Assembly: GCF_019042275.1 (NCBI RefSeq)
Contig: NZ_JAHQCW010000005.1
Span: forward strand, 115,190-179,189
From: Diplocloster agilis
Lineage (GTDB): Bacteria; Bacillota; Clostridia; Lachnospirales; Lachnospiraceae
Reading direction: 5' to 3'
Length of the DNA: 64,000 bases
This document shows positions 30,086-39,023 of this stretch, piece after piece; position 1 is the stretch's first letter, and each line of letters opens with the position of its first letter. The translations under genes were made by a program, and so were the position numbers. A model generated the notes under the pieces. It searched no databases. It saw nothing but the letters and a program-made list of their open reading frames with translations, and was not told where the DNA came from.

Positions 30086-30607
30086 ATGTTATTTGACTTG
30101 ACAGAAGTACTATCCGGTGAAAATAAAGTCATTCAGAGAGAAATCCCGTTAGAGCTGAACGCAATTACGTATCAGCAGGAGGAATTTCCGATTGTTGCGA
30201 AGACCCCTGTCTCGCTGACGGTGACCCACGTCGGCAAGAAGGAAGTTCTGATTGAAGCAGAGGCAAAGGTAACGGTTCGTATTCCATGTGACCGTTGTCT
30301 GGCGGATGTGGGTAAGGTATTTCATCTGAACATCAGCAGAGGATTTGATCTGCAGGTGGAAGGAGAAACCCGCCGCAGGGAATTGGATGAATGCAGTTTT
30401 CTGGATGGATTTCAGTTGGATGTGGATCTCATGATTTTCAACGAGATCATTCTGAACTGGCCGATGAAGGTTCTGTGCAGGGAGGATTGCAGGGGAATCT
30501 GCCGCAAATGCGGAAAGAATTTAAACGAAGGCGCCTGTGATTGCGACATGACGGAGTTGGATCCCAGGATGGCCAAAATACTTGATATTTTCAATAATTC
30601 ACGATAG
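30086..30607 (+). CDS. DUF177/YceD-family protein
   Basis: The protein has 173 residues. It has the VRIPCDRCLADV and CREDCRGICRKCGKN motifs, which supply four-plus cysteines of the YceD family, ending ACDCDMTELDPRMAKI-like. YceD sits next to rpmF in most bacteria. It is linked to 23S rRNA accumulation and ribosome assembly, and its cysteines probably bind zinc. It is transcribed from the consensus promoter at 30033 and spaced 27 nt from rpmF. Confidence 0.9.
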   Translation: MLFDLTEVLSGENKVIQREIPLELNAITYQQEEFPIVAKTPVSLTVTHVGKKEVLIEAEAKVTVRIPCDRCLADVGKVFHLNISRGFDLQVEGETRRRELDECSFLDGFQLDVDLMIFNEIILNWPMKVLCREDCRGICRKCGKNLNEGACDCDMTELDPRMAKILDIFNNSR

Positions 30608-30634
30608 AATCGCGATGATGAGGAGGTGTAACCT

Positions 30635-30814
30635 ATGTCAATCTGTCCGAAGAATAAATCTTCCAAAGCTAGAAGAGATAAAAGAAGAGCTAACTGGAAA
30701 ATGAGCGCTCCCAATCTGGTAAAATGCAGCAGATGTGGAGAACTGATGATGCCTCACAGAGTATGCAAAAGCTGTGGTTCTTACAACAAGAAAGAGATCA
30801 TTGCTCAGGATTAA
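30635..30814 (+). CDS. rpmF: 50S ribosomal protein L32
   Basis: The protein has 59 residues, starting at ATG 30635 after AGGAGG. It reads MSICPKNKSSKARRDKRRAN, then WKMSAPNLVKCSRCGELMMP and HRVCKSCGSYNKKEII. The basic N-terminus and zinc-ribbon CxxC...CxxC pattern are those of L32 in zinc-bound form. It is followed by a terminator. Confidence 0.96.
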   Translation: MSICPKNKSSKARRDKRRANWKMSAPNLVKCSRCGELMMPHRVCKSCGSYNKKEIIAQD

Positions 30815-30827
30815 TTAAAAAAACTGG

Positions 30828-30876
30828 AAAAATCAAGCGTTCAATGAAAATTGAATACTTGATTTTTCTATTTTTA
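30828..30876 (+). terminator. Intrinsic terminator after rpmF
   Basis: AAAAATCAAG...CTTGATTTTT with an inner ATTGAA-type stem forms a long hairpin. It is followed by a T-rich tract to 30876. The stem is symmetric enough to work also for the convergent HxlR gene. Confidence 0.8.
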
Positions 30877-30921
30877 TAACCATTTATTTCATATTAAGCG
30901 TTTTCTTATCTACAGTTCCGC

Positions 30922-31251
30922 CTAACTTTCCAGCGTTTCTTTATAATGCATTCCCCAGGCCACCATGGAATCCAGAATCGGTTTTAAGCTAAGCCCGGTT
31001 TCCGTCAGGGAGTATTCCACCCTGGGCGGTACCTCCGCAAAAACCTTTCGATTCACAAGCCCCGCCTTTTCCATAGCCCGCAGATGACTGGTCAGAACTT
31101 TCTGGGAGATCCCTGTTACAGAGCGCATCAGCTCATTGAACCGTTTCGTACCCTCCATCAGGTCGCGGATAATCAGAACCTTCCACTTATCACCGATCAA
31201 TTGCAGTGTCATTTCCACCGGACACTGGGGCATCTTTTTTTCATTCTCCAT
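30922..31251 (-). CDS. HxlR-family transcriptional regulator
   Basis: The protein has 109 residues from ATG 31251 after AGGAGG; a longer reading to 31290 lacks a ribosome site. CPVEMTLQLIGDKWKVLIIR, DLMEGTKRFNELMRSVTGIS, LRAMEKAGLVNRKVF and a wing VEYSLTETG define the HxlR/DUF24 winged helix. A single Cys (CPVE) near the N-terminus is where redox or aldehyde-sensing members react. It sits on the opposite strand between rpmF and plsX, which are normally adjacent. Its target is not evident. Confidence 0.85.
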   Translation of the reverse strand: MENEKKMPQCPVEMTLQLIGDKWKVLIIRDLMEGTKRFNELMRSVTGISQKVLTSHLRAMEKAGLVNRKVFAEVPPRVEYSLTETGLSLKPILDSMVAWGMHYKETLES

Positions 31252-31426
31252 CGTAATCCTCCTTAGTATAAGAACGAATGTATCGGCCAATATAGTTGTT
31301 AGAAAAAATTATATACTTACGGGAAGAATTTTGCAATAGTACCCGACGGCAACTATTCAAATCCATCTTCGATCCATCTCCCTCAGAGCGAAAGCCGGAG
31401 TATCCTTAGGATTGGCAAATTACATA

Positions 31427-31455
31427 TTGATTTATAGAAACAGATATAGTATATT
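31427..31455 (+). promoter_or_regulatory. Promoter of plsX-acpP
   Basis: TTGATT (31427-31432), a 17-nt spacer and TATATT (31450-31455) lie 30 bp upstream of the plsX ATG. Confidence 0.65.
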
Positions 31456-31484
31456 TTACAATAGATATGCAAGGAGGAAGACAA

Positions 31485-32507
31485 ATGCAGGAATTCATCA
31501 AGGTGGCAGTAGATGCCATGGGTGGTGACAATGCGCCGGACGAGATCGTCAAAGGCGCTGTGGATGCTGTCAATACCAGGAAAGATATACAGGTGTTACT
31601 GGTAGGGCAGGAAGAGGTAGTGAATGGCCAGCTTGCACAATATACGTATGAGAAAGAGCAGGTAGTGGTCGTTCCTGCGTCAGAGGTCATCGATACGGCG
31701 GAACCGCCGGTTATGGCCATTCGTAAGAAAAAGGATTCCTCTATCGTCGTTGGCATGAATCTGGTGAAAAAGGGGGAGGCGGATGCCTTTGTATCGGCAG
31801 GCAGTTCCGGCGCCGTTTTGGTGGGCGGACAGCTGCTTGTGGGTAGAATCAAAGGAGTGGAACGCCCGCCTCTGGCGCCGTTGATCCCCACAGAGAACGG
31901 GGTATCCCTGTTAGTCGACTGCGGTGCCAATGTGGACGCCAGAGCGTCCCATCTGGTGCAGTTTGCCAAAATGGGCTCGGTATACATGGAACATGTGATG
32001 GGCATTCAGAACCCCCGGGTTGCGATCGTCAACATTGGCGCGGAAGAGGAAAAAGGAAATGCGCTGGTAAAAGAGACATTTCCGTTGCTGAAAGAATGCG
32101 ATGATATTAACTTTATCGGAAGCATCGAGGCAAGAGAAATTCCCCACGGAGGCGCGGACGTCATCGTCTGCGAGGCTTTTGTCGGGAATGTGATACTGAA
32201 GCTCTACGAAGGGGTGGGAGCCACGCTGATCAGCAAGATCAAAGGCGCCATGCTGTCCTCATTAAGAGGCAAGATCGGTGCTCTCCTGGTGAAGCCTTCC
32301 CTAAAAAAGGTATTGAAATCTTTTGACGCTTCAGAATACGGCGGCGCGCCGCTGCTTGGATTAAACGGCCTGGTTGTCAAGACACACGGCAGCTCCAAGG
32401 CAAAAGAAGTAACGAATTCTATCATCCAGTGTGTCGTATTTAAAGAACAGAAAATCAACGAAAAAATCAAAGAAAAAATCGTGTTGAGGGAAAATAAGGA
32501 GGAGTAA
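31485..32507 (+). CDS. plsX: Phosphate acyltransferase PlsX
   Basis: The protein has 340 residues from ATG 31485 after [27 protein letters not shown] at the start and [24 protein letters not shown] and [12 protein letters not shown] are PlsX signatures. It converts acyl-ACP to acyl phosphate for phosphatidic acid synthesis and is a peripheral membrane enzyme. It is coupled to acpP five bases downstream, the usual lipid-synthesis pairing. Confidence 0.97.
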   Translation: MQEFIKVAVDAMGGDNAPDEIVKGAVDAVNTRKDIQVLLVGQEEVVNGQLAQYTYEKEQVVVVPASEVIDTAEPPVMAIRKKKDSSIVVGMNLVKKGEADAFVSAGSSGAVLVGGQLLVGRIKGVERPPLAPLIPTENGVSLLVDCGANVDARASHLVQFAKMGSVYMEHVMGIQNPRVAIVNIGAEEEKGNALVKETFPLLKECDDINFIGSIEAREIPHGGADVIVCEAFVGNVILKLYEGVGATLISKIKGAMLSSLRGKIGALLVKPSLKKVLKSFDASEYGGAPLLGLNGLVVKTHGSSKAKEVTNSIIQCVVFKEQKINEKIKEKIVLRENKEE

Positions 32508-32512
32508 CAACA

Positions 32513-32743
32513 ATGGAATTTGAAAAATTACAGCATATTATCGCGGAAGTATTAAATGTGGATACAGATGAGATCACACTAGATACCACATTCGTAGATG
32601 ATTTGGGTGCAGATTCCCTGGATGTTTTCCAGATCATCATGGGTATCGAAGAGGAATTCGACATCGAAATCGCCAGCGAGGATGCGGAAAAGATCGTTAC
32701 AGTTGGCGATGCGGTCGAGCAGATTAAGAACGCGCTGAATTAG
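32513..32743 (+). CDS. acpP: Acyl carrier protein
   Basis: The protein has 76 residues, acidic and four-helical. The phosphopantetheine site is [20 protein letters not shown] (Ser in DSL). It carries acyl chains as thioesters for fatty acid synthesis and for PlsX. It is separated from rnc by about 1 kb of repeats, whereas these genes are usually close. Confidence 0.97.
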   Translation: MEFEKLQHIIAEVLNVDTDEITLDTTFVDDLGADSLDVFQIIMGIEEEFDIEIASEDAEKIVTVGDAVEQIKNALN

Positions 32744-32759
32744 ATTCTTACTTAGGGCC

Positions 32760-33353
32760 GGGGCGGGCTGAGGCAATGGCGGGCCCTGGATGAAGGGGGC
32801 GCAAGGGCACGGGAGCGGATTCGCCGGAATACGGCTCAGGCAGTGCCACGGCGCTTCTTCGCCGGTTTCGGGTATGCCCGCTGCTTGCGGCAGGGTTTTG
32901 GACAGCGGGCGGTATCCGGGCATGCTCCCGGCGGCCGGGTTCTTTTGTGTCTTGCCGGGAGCGCGGAGGGCTTGCGCTGGTCTCCGCTAAGTGGAATCGA
33001 AAAGACGGGTTCAGGAACCGAGCCTATTCACCGGGAACACATGATGTGTTCCCGGTTCAGAGGCTCTTGCCCGTCGGACGTGAAGTCCGCCGTGCATCCT
33101 GAACCCGTCTTTCCAATTTCACTAAGCGGAGACACAGCCGCCCTATGCACTCCCGGCAAGACACAAAAGAACCCGGCCGCCGGGAGCATACCCGGATACC
33201 GCCCGCTGTCCAAAACCCTGCCGCAAGCAGCGGGCATACCCAAAACCGGCGAAGAACCACCCCGTGGCACAGCCTGAGCCGTATTCCGTCAAATCCGCTC
33301 CCGTGCCCTTGCGCCCCTTTCATCCAGGGCCCGCCATTGCCCCAGCCCGCCCC
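32760..33353. repeat. Family A giant hairpin, copy A2
   Basis: Two arms of roughly 280 bp are inverted around a centre near 33043-33056. The outermost 91 positions pair at about 86 by eye. The centre holds the perfect palindrome GGGAACACATGATGTGTTCCC and the flanking stem GAGCC/GGCTC. Only the right side has an extra side-hairpin, CGGACGTGAAGTCCG. Shared landmarks with A1 and A3 are GCTCCCGGC, TTCTTTTGTGTCT, GGGCTTGCGCTGG and CGCTAAGTG. Open frames on both strands across it are by-products of the palindrome. With B2 it makes up the 1-kb gap between acpP and rnc. Confidence 0.85.
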
Positions 33354-33458
33354 TACTCTGGTAATGCCTGATCCACGTGTAAAAGGTAAATGGCATTCCA
33401 ACCACAGCCAGAACCAACAATTACAGCCGGAACATGTAAATCAGCTTGTGATAAAGCA

Positions 33459-33737
33459 GGGCTGAGAGGGGGCGGACGGCCTTGGGGGCGCGGACGGGAA
33501 ACCTGCCGGGGACGAATCGCTTGAGGCCGGGCCTTAGAGCGGGTTGCGCAGATGGAGGGAGAACCTCGCAAGGCCCGGAACACTGTCCGAGCCGCTTTTT
33601 GGCGAGTTTGTTCCCGGCCCTGCCAATAAGAGGTTCTCCCTCCATCGGAGCTAGCCGTTCTTAGGTCCGGCCGAAGCGATTCGTCCCCGGCAGGTTTCCC
33701 GTCCGCGCCCCCAAGGCCGTCCGCCCCCTCTCAGCCC
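33459..33737. repeat. Family B palindromic element, copy B2
   Basis: A 165-nt core (33516-33680) is flanked by 57-bp arms (33459-33515 and 33681-33737) that pair at all 57 positions. The arms have no resemblance to those of B1 or B3. Several core stems changed on both sides together: GATGGAGGG pairs with CCCTCCATC here, where B1 and B3 have GATGACGGG and CCCGCCATC. The total length, 279 bp, equals that of B1. It lies directly upstream of the rnc -10 box (TATAAT, 33754-33759). Confidence 0.87.
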
Positions 33738-33783
33738 GGCCCCCATATTCACATATAATCAAAACGCTAAAAAGGAGGTAACT

Positions 33784-34476
33784 ATGAATCAGGAAGATTT
33801 TAAGGAATTGGAAGATAGGATCGGTTATTGTTTTCAGGATGCTGCGCTGCTGCGGCAGGCTATGACCCATAGCTCGTATTCTAATGAGCACCGCTTAAAC
33901 CGTTTGACGAATAATGAACGGCTGGAGTTTTTGGGTGACGCGGTTTTGGAGATTATTACCAGTGAATTTTTGTATCGGAAGTATGATACGCTGCCGGAAG
34001 GGGATCTGACGAAGATGCGCGCCAGTATCGTCTGTGAGCAGACGCTGGCTTTTTGCACCAGGGAGATCGAGCTGGGGAAGTATCTGCTGTTGGGCAAAGG
34101 GGAAGATATGACCGGCGGACGGGAGAGAAGCTCCATCGTTTCCGACGCTATGGAAGCGCTGATCGGGGCGATATATCTGGATGGTGGTTTTGCTAATGCG
34201 AAAGAGTTTATCCATCGTTTTATTTTGACGGATATCGAACATAAACAGCTCTTTTTTGATAGCAAGACTATCCTGCAGGAGATTGTACAGAGCAATTATA
34301 CCCAGAGTCTCTCCTATGATCTGGTCGCGGAAGAGGGGCCGGATCATAATAAGAAGTTTGTAGTGCGGGCAAAGATCGGCGATGAGGTGATCAGCGAGGG
34401 ATCGGGCCGCACGAAAAAAGCCGCCGAACAGGAAGCAGCTTATCTGGCAATCGTAAAACTAAAGGGAAATAAGTAG
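33784..34476 (+). CDS. rnc: Ribonuclease III
   Basis: The protein has 230 residues, starting at ATG 33784 after AAAAGGAGG. The signature NERLEFLGDAVLEIITSEFL and the catalytic Asp/Glu in SDAMEALIGAIYLDGG are present. A C-terminal double-stranded RNA-binding domain (about 158-228) ends GRTKKAAEQEAAYLAI. It cleaves dsRNA in rRNA and mRNA processing. It is followed 7 bp later by smc. Its immediate upstream region is two very long hairpin repeats, whose transcripts would be natural RNase III substrates. Confidence 0.97.
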   Translation: MNQEDFKELEDRIGYCFQDAALLRQAMTHSSYSNEHRLNRLTNNERLEFLGDAVLEIITSEFLYRKYDTLPEGDLTKMRASIVCEQTLAFCTREIELGKYLLLGKGEDMTGGRERSSIVSDAMEALIGAIYLDGGFANAKEFIHRFILTDIEHKQLFFDSKTILQEIVQSNYTQSLSYDLVAEEGPDHNKKFVVRAKIGDEVISEGSGRTKKAAEQEAAYLAIVKLKGNK

Positions 34477-34483
34477 GTGACTT

Positions 34484-37400
34484 ATGTATTTAAAGAGTAT
34501 TGAAGTACAGGGGTTTAAGTCCTTTGTCCATAAAACCGTGTTTGAATTCCACAACGGCATCACCGGTATCGTGGGGCCTAACGGAAGCGGTAAGAGCAAC
34601 GTGGCCGACGCGGTCCGCTGGGTTCTGGGTGAACAGCGGGCGAAGCAGCTGCGGGGCTCCAATATGCAGGATGTTATTTTTGCAGGGACTGAGAACCGTA
34701 AGCCGCTGGGGTTCGCCTCCGTGGCGATTACACTGGACAACGCCGATCATCAGCTGCCCATCGAGTATGAGGAAGTGACGGTTACCAGACGGGTGTACCG
34801 TTCGGGGGAGAGCGAATACCTGATTAACGGTTCCGGCTGCCGCCTGAAAGACGTCTATGAGCTGTTCTATGATACCGGTATCGGAAAAGAGGGGTACTCG
34901 ATCATCGGGCAGGGCCAGATCGACCGGATTTTGAGCGGAAAGCCGGAGGAGAGGCGGGAGCTGTTCGATGAGGCCGCGGGGATCGTCAAATTCAAAAGGA
35001 GAAAGGCTACGGCCCAGAAGAAGCTGGAGGATGAGAAACAGAATCTGGTCCGCGTAAACGACATTCTGTCTGAGCTTGAGAAGCAGCTGGGGCCGTTGGA
35101 GAAACAGTCCGAGACCGCCAGGGCCTATCTGAAGAAAAAAGAAGAGTTAAAAATATACGATGTGAATATGTTCCTGATGGAATCTGAGCGGATCCGGGGG
35201 GAGCTTTCAAAAATAGAAGAGAATCTGAAGAACGCCCAGACGAATCTGGAACAGTCCAGAAGCCGGTATGAGGGCAGCAAACAGGAGTATGAGAGGATCG
35301 AAACCAAGATCGAGCAGATCGCCGGTGAGGTCGAGACCTTAAAAGAACAGGCCGGAACGGCCCATCTGGAAAAACAGCAGATGGAGGGGCAGATCGGCGT
35401 TTTGAAAGAGCAGATCAACACGGACCGGATGAATGACGAGCATCTGCAAAACCGGATAGGAGCCATAGAGAAGGAGATCGGGGAGCGGGAAGCCTCCCGG
35501 TCTGAATTCGCCGGGGACAAGAGCCGGATGGACGAGCAGCTGCAGGAGGCCGGACGGGTGCGCACGGAAGCGGAGGCGGCTCTTTTGGAAGTCCAGGAGC
35601 AGATCGCCCGGCTGACGGCATTGATCGAAGCGGGCAAAAGCGAAGTAATTGAGCTTTTGAATCAGCGGGCCTCCACGAAGGGGAAACTGCAGCGGTATGA
35701 TACCATGACGGAGCAGATTCAGATCCGAAGAGCTGAGTTAAACCAGAGATTACTGCGCAACCGGAGCCATAACACGGAGCAGGACAGTCTGATACATAGT
35801 TACCAGGAGGAGCTTAATCAGGTCACCGGTGTGATCGAACAGTTAAACGCAAGGCGCCAGGAAGCGGAAGAACAGATCGAACAGCTCCAGGAGCAGTTGA
35901 CCAGGCAGAACGAGCGGCAGGTTGTTGGGCAGAGCGCCTATCACCGGGAAATGTCCAGGCTGGAAGCGTTACGCAACCTTACGGAGCGCTATGACGGGTA
36001 CGGCAACAGTATCCGCCGTGTCATGGAGCAAAAAGACAAGGAAAAGGGAATCCGCGGCGTTGTGGCTGATCTGATCAAAGTGGAGAAAACCTATGAGACG
36101 GCCATCGAGACCGCGTTGGGCGGCAGCATCCAAAACATCGTAACCGATGATGAAGAGACCGCTAAGCGGATGATCGAATACCTGAAACAGAATAAATACG
36201 GAAGGGCCACCTTCCTGCCGCTGACCAGCATAAAGCGGCGGGAGCAGTTCCAGAACGAGAGAGCGCTGCAGGAGCCGGGGGTAATCGGACTGGCCAGCGA
36301 TCTGGTCCATACGCAGGACAGATACCGGGAACTGGCGGGATACCTGCTGGGCCGTACCATTGTCACGGACCATATCGACCATGCGATCGCGCTGGCCAGA
36401 AAATACCACTATTCCCTGCGGATCGTCACCGTGGAAGGAGAGTCCTTAAGCCCGGGAGGCTCCATGACCGGAGGCGCTTTTAAAAACAGCAGTAATCTGT
36501 TGGGAAGACGCCGGGAGATCGAGGAGCTGGAGGCCAACGTCAAGCTGTTAAAAGCGGATCTGGAGAATGCAGGCCGGGAGATCGAAGAGGCAAAAAAGAT
36601 CCGGACCTCTTTGTATGCGCAGATCGATGAGATCAAAGGGCAGATCCAGGAACAGTATATCCTGCGCAATACGGCGGGACTGAATAAGAGCCAGGCGGAG
36701 ACCAGAAAGGAAGAACTCCAGAATAAATACCTGTCTCTCAAATCCGAGGGTGAGCAGATCGAAGTACAATTGCAGGAAATCCAGAAAAATAAATTGGAAA
36801 TCCAGAAAGAGATCGCGGAATCCGAAGCCAGGGAAAAAGAGCTGGAGGCCCAGACTCTGGCCGGCCAGGCCCGTCTGGAGGCATTCCGTGAGCAGGAGGC
36901 AGAGCGCAGCAGGAAAGCGGAAGCGGTTCGCCTGGAGTACGTAAGTTTAAAGCAGAAGGATGAATTTATCACCCAGAATATGAGCCGTATCGACGCGGAA
37001 ATGAAAAAACTGCTGGGTGAGAAAACCGAGCTCTCACAAAGTGTGGGCGAGACAGCGGACGGAATCCGGGAAAAGGAAGAGCAGATCCGGCAGTTGCAGC
37101 AGAAGATCATACAGACGGAAGGCTCCTTTAACGAATACGATAAGAAAATCGAAGAGCTGACCCGGGAAAAAGAACAGCAGAATGAGCAGCACAAAGCATT
37201 GTTTGTGAAGCGGGAGGAACTAAGTGAGCAGATCAGCCTGTTAGATAAGGAAACATACAGACTTGGCAGCCAGAAAGAGAAGCTGGAGGATTTATCCCTT
37301 CAGCAATCGGACTACATGTGGCAGGAATACGAGCTGACCTACGGCATGGCGGCGCCCATGCGCGATGAGGAGCTTAAGTCGGCCGCGGAGATTAAGCGGG

Positions 37401-38044
37401 GTATTAACCGGTTAAAGGAAGAGATCCGTAAGCTTGGGGATGTCAATGTAAACGCCATCGAAGATTTTAAAAATCTGTCGGAGCGCTATGAGTTCCTGAA
37501 AACCCAGCACGATGATCTGGTGAAAGCGGAGGAATCCCTGATGGGGATCATCGCCGAGCTGGACGAGGGAATGCGCAGGCAGTTTACGGAGAAATTTGAA
37601 CAGATCCGGCTGGAATTCGACAAAGCTTTTAAGGAACTGTTCGGAGGCGGCAAGGCGTCGCTGGCGCTGACGGAGGATGAGGATATTCTGGAGGCCGGAA
37701 TACGCATTATCGCGCAGCCGCCCGGGAAAAAGCTTCAGAGCATGGTTCTGCTCTCCGGAGGGGAAAAGGCGTTAACTGCCATCGCCCTTTTGTTCGCGAT
37801 CCAGAATCTGAAACCTTCGCCGTTCTGTCTGCTGGATGAGATCGAGGCTGCGCTGGATGATTCCAACGTCGGCAGGTTTGCCCATTATCTGCACAAGTTG
37901 ACAAAGAACACGCAATTTATTATTATTACACATAGGCGTGGTACTATGGCGGCCGCCGACCGGCTGTACGGGATCACGATGCAGGAAAAGGGAGTATCCA
38001 CTCTGGTTTCCGTAGATTTGATCGAAGGAAACCTGGACAAATAG
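34484..38044 (+). CDS. smc: Chromosome segregation ATPase SMC
   Basis: The protein has 1186 residues. It shows Walker A GIVGPNGSGKSNVADAVRWV, long coiled coils (about 165-505 and 670-1020), and a hinge domain (about 510-660: KGIRGVVADLIKVEKTYETA, with GGSMTGGAF after it). The signature MVLLSGGEKALTAIALLFAI and Walker B PFCLLDEIEAALD follow. It forms the condensin-like ring with ScpAB on the nucleoid. The rnc-smc-ftsY order is standard for Firmicutes. Confidence 0.98.
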   Translation: MYLKSIEVQGFKSFVHKTVFEFHNGITGIVGPNGSGKSNVADAVRWVLGEQRAKQLRGSNMQDVIFAGTENRKPLGFASVAITLDNADHQLPIEYEEVTVTRRVYRSGESEYLINGSGCRLKDVYELFYDTGIGKEGYSIIGQGQIDRILSGKPEERRELFDEAAGIVKFKRRKATAQKKLEDEKQNLVRVNDILSELEKQLGPLEKQSETARAYLKKKEELKIYDVNMFLMESERIRGELSKIEENLKNAQTNLEQSRSRYEGSKQEYERIETKIEQIAGEVETLKEQAGTAHLEKQQMEGQIGVLKEQINTDRMNDEHLQNRIGAIEKEIGEREASRSEFAGDKSRMDEQLQEAGRVRTEAEAALLEVQEQIARLTALIEAGKSEVIELLNQRASTKGKLQRYDTMTEQIQIRRAELNQRLLRNRSHNTEQDSLIHSYQEELNQVTGVIEQLNARRQEAEEQIEQLQEQLTRQNERQVVGQSAYHREMSRLEALRNLTERYDGYGNSIRRVMEQKDKEKGIRGVVADLIKVEKTYETAIETALGGSIQNIVTDDEETAKRMIEYLKQNKYGRATFLPLTSIKRREQFQNERALQEPGVIGLASDLVHTQDRYRELAGYLLGRTIVTDHIDHAIALARKYHYSLRIVTVEGESLSPGGSMTGGAFKNSSNLLGRRREIEELEANVKLLKADLENAGREIEEAKKIRTSLYAQIDEIKGQIQEQYILRNTAGLNKSQAETRKEELQNKYLSLKSEGEQIEVQLQEIQKNKLEIQKEIAESEAREKELEAQTLAGQARLEAFREQEAERSRKAEAVRLEYVSLKQKDEFITQNMSRIDAEMKKLLGEKTELSQSVGETADGIREKEEQIRQLQQKIIQTEGSFNEYDKKIEELTREKEQQNEQHKALFVKREELSEQISLLDKETYRLGSQKEKLEDLSLQQSDYMWQEYELTYGMAAPMRDEELKSAAEIKRGINRLKEEIRKLGDVNVNAIEDFKNLSERYEFLKTQHDDLVKAEESLMGIIAELDEGMRRQFTEKFEQIRLEFDKAFKELFGGGKASLALTEDEDILEAGIRIIAQPPGKKLQSMVLLSGGEKALTAIALLFAIQNLKPSPFCLLDEIEAALDDSNVGRFAHYLHKLTKNTQFIIITHRRGTMAAADRLYGITMQEKGVSTLVSVDLIEGNLDK

Positions 38045-38078
38045 AAGAAGTACCGGCGGTTACAGGAGGGAGAATGAT

Positions 38079-39020
38079 ATGGCAGAAGAAAAAAAAGGAT
38101 TTTTTAAGCGTCTGGTAAATGGACTTTCCAAGACCAGAGATAATATTGTAGCGGGAATTGATAATATTTTCAGTGGATTTTCGGCGATTGACGAGGACTT
38201 CTATGAGGAAATAGAGGAGATTCTCGTAATGGGGGATCTGGGGATCAACGCGACCACCTCCATCATTGAAAACCTGAAGGAGAAGGTGAAGGAACTTAAG
38301 ATCAAGGAGCCGGCCGAGTGCAAACAGCTGCTGATCAACAGTATTAAAGAGCAGATGGACGTGGGGGACACCGCCTACGAGTTTGAAAACCGCAGATCCG
38401 TGGTGCTGGTCATCGGAGTCAACGGCGTGGGGAAAACCACCTCTGTCGGTAAACTGGCCGGCAAATTAAAGGATCAGGGGAAGAAAGTCGTACTGGCGGC
38501 GGCGGACACCTTCCGGGCCGCGGCGGGAGAGCAGTTAAAAGAGTGGGCTTTCCGGGCCGGAGTGGATATCGTAAGCGCCGGGGAAGGGGCGGACCCCGCA
38601 GCGGTTGTGTATGACGCCATCGCTGCGGCCAAGGCCCGTAACGCGGACGTGCTGCTGTGTGATACGGCGGGCCGCCTGCACAATAAGAAGAATCTCATGG
38701 AAGAGCTGCGCAAGATCGACCGGATCATAGACAAGGAATTCCCGGACGCCTACCGGGAGACATTGGTCGTGCTGGATGGTACCACAGGGCAAAACGCTCT
38801 CTCCCAGGCACGTCAGTTTAAGGACGTGGCAAATATTACCGGTATTATTCTGACGAAATTGGACGGAACGGCGAAAGGCGGAATCGCGGTGGCGATCCAG
38901 TCTGAGCTGGGAATACCGGTGAAATACATCGGCGTTGGAGAGAGCATCGACGATTTACAGAAATTTAACCCGGATGAATTTGTAAACGCGTTATTCCATG
39001 TGGAAACGCAGGAAGGATAA
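38079..39020 (+). CDS. ftsY: Signal recognition particle receptor FtsY
   Basis: The protein has 313 residues. It has a short basic N-terminal A-region, then the N domain and the G domain with GVNGVGKTTSVGKLAG, AADTFRAAAGEQL, LLCDTAGR and LTKLDGTAKGG. This is the SRP-family GTPase that docks ribosome-SRP complexes to the membrane. It follows smc by 34 nt and is tightly followed by the threonine ammonia-lyase gene. Confidence 0.98.
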   Translation: MAEEKKGFFKRLVNGLSKTRDNIVAGIDNIFSGFSAIDEDFYEEIEEILVMGDLGINATTSIIENLKEKVKELKIKEPAECKQLLINSIKEQMDVGDTAYEFENRRSVVLVIGVNGVGKTTSVGKLAGKLKDQGKKVVLAAADTFRAAAGEQLKEWAFRAGVDIVSAGEGADPAAVVYDAIAAAKARNADVLLCDTAGRLHNKKNLMEELRKIDRIIDKEFPDAYRETLVVLDGTTGQNALSQARQFKDVANITGIILTKLDGTAKGGIAVAIQSELGIPVKYIGVGESIDDLQKFNPDEFVNALFHVETQEG

Positions 39021-39023
39021 GCT

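Noticed and set aside
32790..33465. Several open frames of 60-144 residues on both strands
   Set aside because: They lie inside the A2 palindrome, overlap one another and have Arg/Pro/Gly-rich low-complexity content with no ribosome sites.
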